36,062 nucleotides of DNA from a virus, in IMG/VR virus record IMGVR_UViG_3300024518_002051, positions 1-36,062 of that record. The stretch is one strand, 5' to 3'. Below are positions 31,897-36,062 of this stretch, in pieces; the stretch's first letter is position 1; each line of letters starts with the position of its first letter. The position numbers and the translations under genes were made by a program. The notes beneath the pieces are model-generated. The model was not told the DNA's origin and did no database searches. It was given only the letters and a program-made list of their open reading frames with translations.

Positions 31897-32484
31897 ATGC
31901 TACGCTGTTCTCGCCTTCTCATCCTTCCGCTTCTCGCCGCGCCGCTCGTTCTGTCGGGCTGTCAGGGTCTCAACGGGCTCACGAAGGAAGACGGCCGGGC
32001 GATCCTCGGCTCGGTCGGCGTCGTCGCCGAGCTCGTGAAGGGATTCGATCCCGCGGGCAAGGCCGGGAAGATCGCCGAGCTCGTCTCGAGAGCGGCGACG
32101 CTCGCGCTCGAAGCTCAGCTCGTCGAGAAGTTCGACGCGATGTCGAAGGCGCTCGAGGAAGACAGCGACGACGCTCGAGCGAAGATGGAAGCGTTCATCA
32201 CGGCGTCGACGGCCGCCGGCGCCGAGGCGACGGCCGAGATCCTCGAGAAGCGACGCGAGCCCGGCGAGGACGCGAGCGCGCTCGAGTCGTTCTTGACGGA
32301 CTCAGGAAAGACGGCGACGGGCGGCGGCGTGATCGGGCTTATCGCTTGGCTCGCTATGCGGAAGCGACTCTCGCCGAAGAACGGCGGCGTCGGCGGCTCA
32401 GGGATTCCGCCGAACCCGGCCGGCGGTCTCGCGGGACTCCCGCCCGGCGCGACGATCACCGTTCCGGACGCGCCGACTACATAA
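31897..32484 (+). CDS. Lipoprotein with C-terminal transmembrane segment
   Basis: A 195-aa protein from ATG 31897, six bases after GGAGG (31886-31890). The N-terminus is a lipoprotein signal (MLRCSRLLILPLLAAPLVLS-GC) with lipobox Cys22. The middle is a helical, charged region (LVEKFDAMSKALEEDSDDAR). Near residue 150 is a hydrophobic helix (TGGGVIGLIAWLAMRKR), and the C-terminus is Gly/Pro-rich. It would be lipid-anchored in the host envelope, so it may be involved in lysis (spanin-like) or superinfection exclusion. Neither is shown. A 16-bp inverted repeat follows. Confidence 0.78.
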   Translation: MLRCSRLLILPLLAAPLVLSGCQGLNGLTKEDGRAILGSVGVVAELVKGFDPAGKAGKIAELVSRAATLALEAQLVEKFDAMSKALEEDSDDARAKMEAFITASTAAGAEATAEILEKRREPGEDASALESFLTDSGKTATGGGVIGLIAWLAMRKRLSPKNGGVGGSGIPPNPAGGLAGLPPGATITVPDAPTT

Positions 32485-32491
32485 CGACGGC

Positions 32492-32532
32492 CGCGCTCGA
32501 GCTCGCCCAGGGCGACGGCGAGCTCGAGCGCG
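32492..32532. repeat. Perfect 16-bp inverted repeat, best copy of the dispersed palindromic element
   Basis: CGCGCTCGAGCTCGCC (32492-32507) and GGCGAGCTCGAGCGCG (32517-32532) are exact reverse complements around a nine-base loop CAGGGCGAC. It lies in the 72-base gap between the lipoprotein and the next gene. There is no U tract, so it is unlikely to be a simple terminator. Related copies are at about 2866-2894, 5717-5745 and 22509-22537. Confidence 0.75.
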
Positions 32533-32556
32533 ATCTCGACCACAAAGGACGAAGCG

Positions 32557-33039
32557 ATGGCGACACGAATCGATAAGGTCGAGACGGCGATCCGGCGCGA
32601 GCGGACGGCCGGAACGACGGGATGGGGAAGCTCGGACGCGGCCGCGCTTCAGACGCTCTTTCACGCCGACGTCGGCGGCGCCGCTCACGAAGACACGCTT
32701 CAGATGTCGAGCGTTCTTCGACGATTCGGCAACGGTCCTACGCTCAGCTTGATGCGGAAAGAGGTCGACTCGCCCGGCGCGTCCGACGACGTGACGTCCG
32801 CTTGTGTGTTCTTTCTCGGGCAGCTCGGCGGCTTCGACACTGAAGCGAATACTCACGGCGGCCCGATCGGCGCGATGCTGACGACGCTCAACACGGCAGA
32901 CCCGAAGATCGTCGCCGACGCTTTGCTCGCGAACTTGCGGCCGACGCGATCGCGGCGCTTCTGCGAGGCGGAAGGGATCGTCTTCCCCGTGAAACCCGGC
33001 GAGATCACAAACGCTCTCGACCGCATCAAAGGACGCTAA
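32557..33039 (+). CDS. Hypothetical protein in the fibre operon
   Basis: A 160-aa protein, AAAGGAC before ATG 32557. Helical start (RIDKVETAIRRERTAGTTGW), a Gly/Asp-rich middle and a helical end (EAEGIVFPVKPGEITNALDR). Cysteines at two places, not zinc-like. No family recognised. Its position between the lipoprotein and likely structural genes suggests a virion or lysis accessory role, by inference. Confidence 0.7.
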   Translation: MATRIDKVETAIRRERTAGTTGWGSSDAAALQTLFHADVGGAAHEDTLQMSSVLRRFGNGPTLSLMRKEVDSPGASDDVTSACVFFLGQLGGFDTEANTHGGPIGAMLTTLNTADPKIVADALLANLRPTRSRRFCEAEGIVFPVKPGEITNALDRIKGR

Positions 33040-33042
33040 TCG

Positions 33043-33561
33043 ATGGCTGGCGAAGTTAGAGTTCTCGAACCGGGCACCGTCATCGTATGGGGCGCGACAG
33101 GGCGAACGAGCCCGGCGCCCGACGAGCTCTTCACCATCACGAACTTGGCGATCGACGGAACTCGCGTCGGCGCTCAGGCCGATCTCGGCGTTCTCACGGC
33201 CGGGCGCGGCTTCCTTTTTCGATGGTGGCTTGAGTTCAAGCCGTCGGCGACAGTCGAGCTCGATGAGAGTTTCGAGCTTTACGGCGCGACGGGCGACTCG
33301 GAGCTCGCGACGAGAGTCGAAGGCGACGTCGGTCAGGCCGATGCGGCGATCCCGGACGGCGCCGGTCAAGCTCAGCTCACGACGCCGATCGATACGATCA
33401 CCGGTCGCGGCAACGCATCGAAGCTCGTGAAGACGGGCGAGATCGTCATCACGGAACGCTACTTCTCGCCCGTCTTCGTCGGCGGCGCGTCGGCGCTGAG
33501 CTCGACGGACAACGACCATCTCTTCAAGCTGAAGCTTCTCGAGATCGTCAAGCTCGCATGA
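33043..33561 (+). CDS. Beta-rich probable structural protein
   Basis: A 172-aa protein made almost entirely of beta-strand-like segments (EVRVLEPGTVIVWGATGRTS, FLFRWWLEFKPSATVELDES, GEIVITERYFSPVFVGGASA). This is typical of fibre-associated or decoration proteins with a jelly-roll fold. It precedes the fibre gene with an ATGA overlap, so the two are probably co-translated. No family recognised. Confidence 0.7.
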   Translation: MAGEVRVLEPGTVIVWGATGRTSPAPDELFTITNLAIDGTRVGAQADLGVLTAGRGFLFRWWLEFKPSATVELDESFELYGATGDSELATRVEGDVGQADAAIPDGAGQAQLTTPIDTITGRGNASKLVKTGEIVITERYFSPVFVGGASALSSTDNDHLFKLKLLEIVKLA

Positions 33562-36062
33562 CGCTACTCTATTCCCCGACACGAAGGACCGAAGGACAGA
33601 TCGCGAAGCCGCGCCGATGGGACTGGCGCGCTCGAGATGTCCGTCGAGACTTTCGCGGCGAAGCTCAGTCGATGCACGCTTGCATCCCGTTTTGGGAAGA
33701 CGCCGGCGAGCCGTTCGACATCGTATCGCGTCTCAAGTGCTCGTGGTCGGGGACTCACTTTCAAGAGCATAGCTGGCAGAACGCGAGCGGCTCGCATGAT
33801 CGCCGCCGTCGGTTCGGTCCGAGGATGTCGAGCGACAACAGCTCGAGCACGTCGACGCTTCTCTTCCCGCGTCCGATGCCGATCACGACGGCTCACGGTT
33901 ACACGTTTCAAATCGTCTTCACGCCGAATCAGACGACGACGCCGAATTACGTCTTCGGCGGCGACGGCGCCGGCAACCGTCAGATGTGTTGGTTCTTCGG
34001 CTCGGTCGTCTACCACCGGCCCGGCTCGGCGTTCGACGCTCACGGCCCCGTCGGCGGCTTCGCCGAGGGCGAGACGTACAATCTCATCTTTACGAACGCG
34101 GCGACGTACGGCGCTGGCTGGCAAGGCCGGCTCTTCGTGAACGGCGATCACATCGCGAGCTACGCCGCGTCGACGCCCGACGCTTGGCCTGATGGCGGGA
34201 TCTCGCGGCTTCACGGCTTCGGCTCGAACTATCCCTTTTACGGCGGGATGCACTTCATCGCGTTCCACAAGTACCCGCTGAGCAATCAGCGAGCGCGGCG
34301 CCGCTCGATGCTGAACGGCTGGCAAGGTCTGTTAGAGCCGGCTCGAGACTACTTTCGCGGCGTGCAGTTCGCCGCCGGCGCCGGCGGATGGTTCGAGAAG
34401 AAGACCTTCAACGAGTGGCACGTCGCGACGCAGAACATCCAAGAGAAGAGCGGCATCGCCTTCGACGATCGGTCGGGCGAGCGCTACTTCTACACTCACA
34501 ACAACGCCGGGCAAGCGACGATTCAGCGACTCGATCTCGAAGGCGCGAACGTCGGCGCGAGCTTCACGCTTCCCGCCGCTCTCGGCTCGAACGACATCGA
34601 ATCGATCGACTTTCTCGGCGAAGACGGCTTCGACTACGACGACGGATCAGGGACTCGAACTTTCCGATGGGCCTTTCTCGAGGAAGGCGAGGGAGCGGCG
34701 CCGAACGATCATCCGCGCATCTACTTGCTCGAGGACATGGATTCGACGACGACGTCGCTCGACGGCGCCGACTTCGCGACGCTCGAGCTCGACGACATCA
34801 CGACGGAAGCGAGCTACGGCGCGGAAGGGCTCGCGCACCGTCGCGGGACGAACGAGTTTTACATCGTCGTTCAGAAGGTCGACTCGGAAGGCGCTCTCTG
34901 GAAGGTCGAGGTTCACGATTCGCCGACGGCGCCGACTCAGACGAAGATCGTCGACACGGACACATATTCGACGGCCGGTCTGATCTCCTCGGCAGCGTTC
35001 GCCGGCGATCTCGCGATCGGTCAGAGCTGGATGGGCTCGAGCGCCGACTCGCTCTTCATTCTCTTCAACGATGGGCAGAACTCAGCGAGCGGCGACACGG
35101 GTCGAAAGATTCTCGAAGTCGATCTCGCTGGCGGCTTCATCTCGACGTTCACGCACTCGATCGAGTGGCAGTGTGAAGGGCTTTGCTTCACGGACGCGAT
35201 CGGCGGCGACGAAGATGACGGCGTCGACTTCGTGCTCGTTCAGGAGCAGCAGAGAGGCGCGTCGACGAACTTCGCGCCGAGCTTTTGGCGTTTCTCGACG
35301 CGCTCGACGACGGTTCTTCCCTGGCTCTCGACGGGTCACAAGTCGGATGACGACACCGATCAATATGCAGCGTCGCTGGCGTTTCACGATCTCGCGGACG
35401 ACGAAACGGGATGGGATGCGTTCACCGGACCCGGCGGCGACGCGACCATCACGAACATGCGCGACACGTATCACGAAGCGTTTGGCTCCAGCTTCAATAC
35501 GGCGCTCGATCCGACGGGCCGCAGAACGGTTTACGTCCGTTACTACTTCGAAGTGACGGCCGCTCAGCTCGCAGCGTGCGACGACATCCGTCTCGCGTAC
35601 ATCGTCGACGCCGGCGCCGACGTCTATCTGAACGGGACGAACGTACTCGAGTACAACTGTCCAGCGACGAAGAACCACGCCGGGCGAGCGCCGGCGGCGA
35701 TCGGCGGCCAGGAAGAAGGAAACAAGCATCAGAGCATCGTCGCGAAGACGGCGCTCGTCGCCGGGACGAACCGACTCGACATCGGCGGCTTCAACGAAGG
35801 CGGCGCCGACGTCTGTCAAGAGTGGCGCGTCGATCTGAGAAGCGACGAGCCGTCCGCTGGCGCCGTCGAGATCACGCTCGGCGCGAACGTCGCCGCTCAG
35901 GCGTCGGCCGCTCTCACGCCGTCGAAGCGGATCGAGGTAGGCGCGAACGTCGCGCCGCAAGGTTCCGCCGCGCTGATCGTCTCGCGTCTGCTCGAGCTCG
36001 GCGCGAACGTCGCGCCGCAAGCGTCGACCGTTCTCAGCGTCTCGCGTCTGCTCGAGCTCGGC
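33558..36062 (+). CDS. Large fibre/adhesin-like protein, partial, runs off the window
   Basis: Open from ATG 33558 (ATGA overlap) for 835 codons to the window end without a stop. Domains in order: residues about 40-245, a concanavalin/LamG-like lectin (HGYTFQIVFTPNQTTTPNYV, WQGRLFVNGDHIASYAAST). Then about 285-600, a repeating-strand region (SGIAFDDRSGERYFYTHNNA, FWRFSTRSTTVLPW) that may be a beta-propeller of the SdiA-regulated/esterase-like type. Then about 620-770, a jelly-roll-like domain (VYVRYYFEVTAAQLAACDDI, DAGADVYLNGTNVLEYN). From 775, 20-residue repeats (GANVAPQASAAL, then VSRLLEL) begin. It probably binds host or environmental glycans. Domain names are judged by eye. Confidence 0.8.
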   Translation, partial: MTLLYSPTRRTEGQIAKPRRWDWRARDVRRDFRGEAQSMHACIPFWEDAGEPFDIVSRLKCSWSGTHFQEHSWQNASGSHDRRRRFGPRMSSDNSSSTSTLLFPRPMPITTAHGYTFQIVFTPNQTTTPNYVFGGDGAGNRQMCWFFGSVVYHRPGSAFDAHGPVGGFAEGETYNLIFTNAATYGAGWQGRLFVNGDHIASYAASTPDAWPDGGISRLHGFGSNYPFYGGMHFIAFHKYPLSNQRARRRSMLNGWQGLLEPARDYFRGVQFAAGAGGWFEKKTFNEWHVATQNIQEKSGIAFDDRSGERYFYTHNNAGQATIQRLDLEGANVGASFTLPAALGSNDIESIDFLGEDGFDYDDGSGTRTFRWAFLEEGEGAAPNDHPRIYLLEDMDSTTTSLDGADFATLELDDITTEASYGAEGLAHRRGTNEFYIVVQKVDSEGALWKVEVHDSPTAPTQTKIVDTDTYSTAGLISSAAFAGDLAIGQSWMGSSADSLFILFNDGQNSASGDTGRKILEVDLAGGFISTFTHSIEWQCEGLCFTDAIGGDEDDGVDFVLVQEQQRGASTNFAPSFWRFSTRSTTVLPWLSTGHKSDDDTDQYAASLAFHDLADDETGWDAFTGPGGDATITNMRDTYHEAFGSSFNTALDPTGRRTVYVRYYFEVTAAQLAACDDIRLAYIVDAGADVYLNGTNVLEYNCPATKNHAGRAPAAIGGQEEGNKHQSIVAKTALVAGTNRLDIGGFNEGGADVCQEWRVDLRSDEPSAGAVEITLGANVAAQASAALTPSKRIEVGANVAPQGSAALIVSRLLELGANVAPQASTVLSVSRLLELG
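35881..36062 (+). repeat. 60-bp in-frame tandem repeat at the window end
   Basis: Repeats start at 35881, 35941, 36001 and 36061 with exact 60-bp spacing, each beginning GCGCGAACGTCGC. The second and third share GCGCCGCAA and end in CTCGCGTCTGCTCGAGCTCG. The encoded unit is 20 residues. The fourth copy is cut by the window edge, so the real number of copies is unknown. Confidence 0.9.

Noticed and set aside
32492-32532. Inverted repeat as a simple terminator
   Set aside because: No U tract follows, and related copies lie inside coding genes.
1-36062. tRNA genes, integrase, endolysin and attachment sites
   Set aside because: I looked for cloverleaf-like sequences, tyrosine/serine recombinase motifs and lysozyme/amidase motifs and saw none I could support. 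Lysis genes may be among the unknowns or outside the window.

Overview
The window is almost certainly the genome, or most of it, of a tailed double-stranded DNA phage (or prophage) with a long non-contractile tail (siphovirus type). Its head and tail genes follow the phage lambda order: small terminase, large terminase, connector, portal, S49 protease with nested scaffold, decoration, major capsid, head completion, tail terminator, tail tube, frameshifted chaperone, tape measure, M-, L-, K- and J-like tip proteins, tailspike. Every supported gene is on the + strand, and most junctions are ATGA, GTGA or TGATG overlaps, so translation is tightly coupled. The DNA is GC-rich, with heavy use of CTC, TCG, GTC, GAG and CGA codons. 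Host taxonomy cannot be read from the sequence. A lipobox protein and envelope-type tail proteins would fit a GC-rich Gram-negative host, but this is inference.

Layout. (1) 1-22321 is the packaging, head and tail module. It holds an in-frame internal scaffold start in the protease gene (6654) and a textbook -1 frameshift site (A AAA AAC at 12377-12383) in the tail chaperone. M- and L-like tip proteins appear to carry inserted beta-sandwich domains. (2) 22322-23072 is the only long gene-free stretch. It holds a strong terminator, a bidirectional terminator, direct repeats, an 11-bp iteron-like array with an inverted repeat, and a sigma70-like promoter whose start point falls on an 18-bp perfect palindrome. 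(3) 23073-31732 is an early/DNA-metabolism operon: HTH protein, DUF1376-like replication protein, a 12-bp iteron array that is a good origin candidate, several unknown proteins, a protein with three tandem zinc ribbons, a RusA-like nuclease and a Dam-like N6-adenine methyltransferase. (4) 31733-31896 holds a large RNA hairpin followed by a promoter. (5) 31897-36062 encodes a lipoprotein, two unknown or structural proteins and a very large fibre-like protein that runs off the window inside a 60-bp tandem repeat.

No integrase, endolysin, tRNA or CRISPR array was recognised. The most unusual items are the 12-bp origin-like iterons, the exactly periodic triple zinc-ribbon protein, the promoter-operator palindrome, a dispersed palindromic element found in different reading frames and in intergenic DNA, and the domain insertions in the tail tip.
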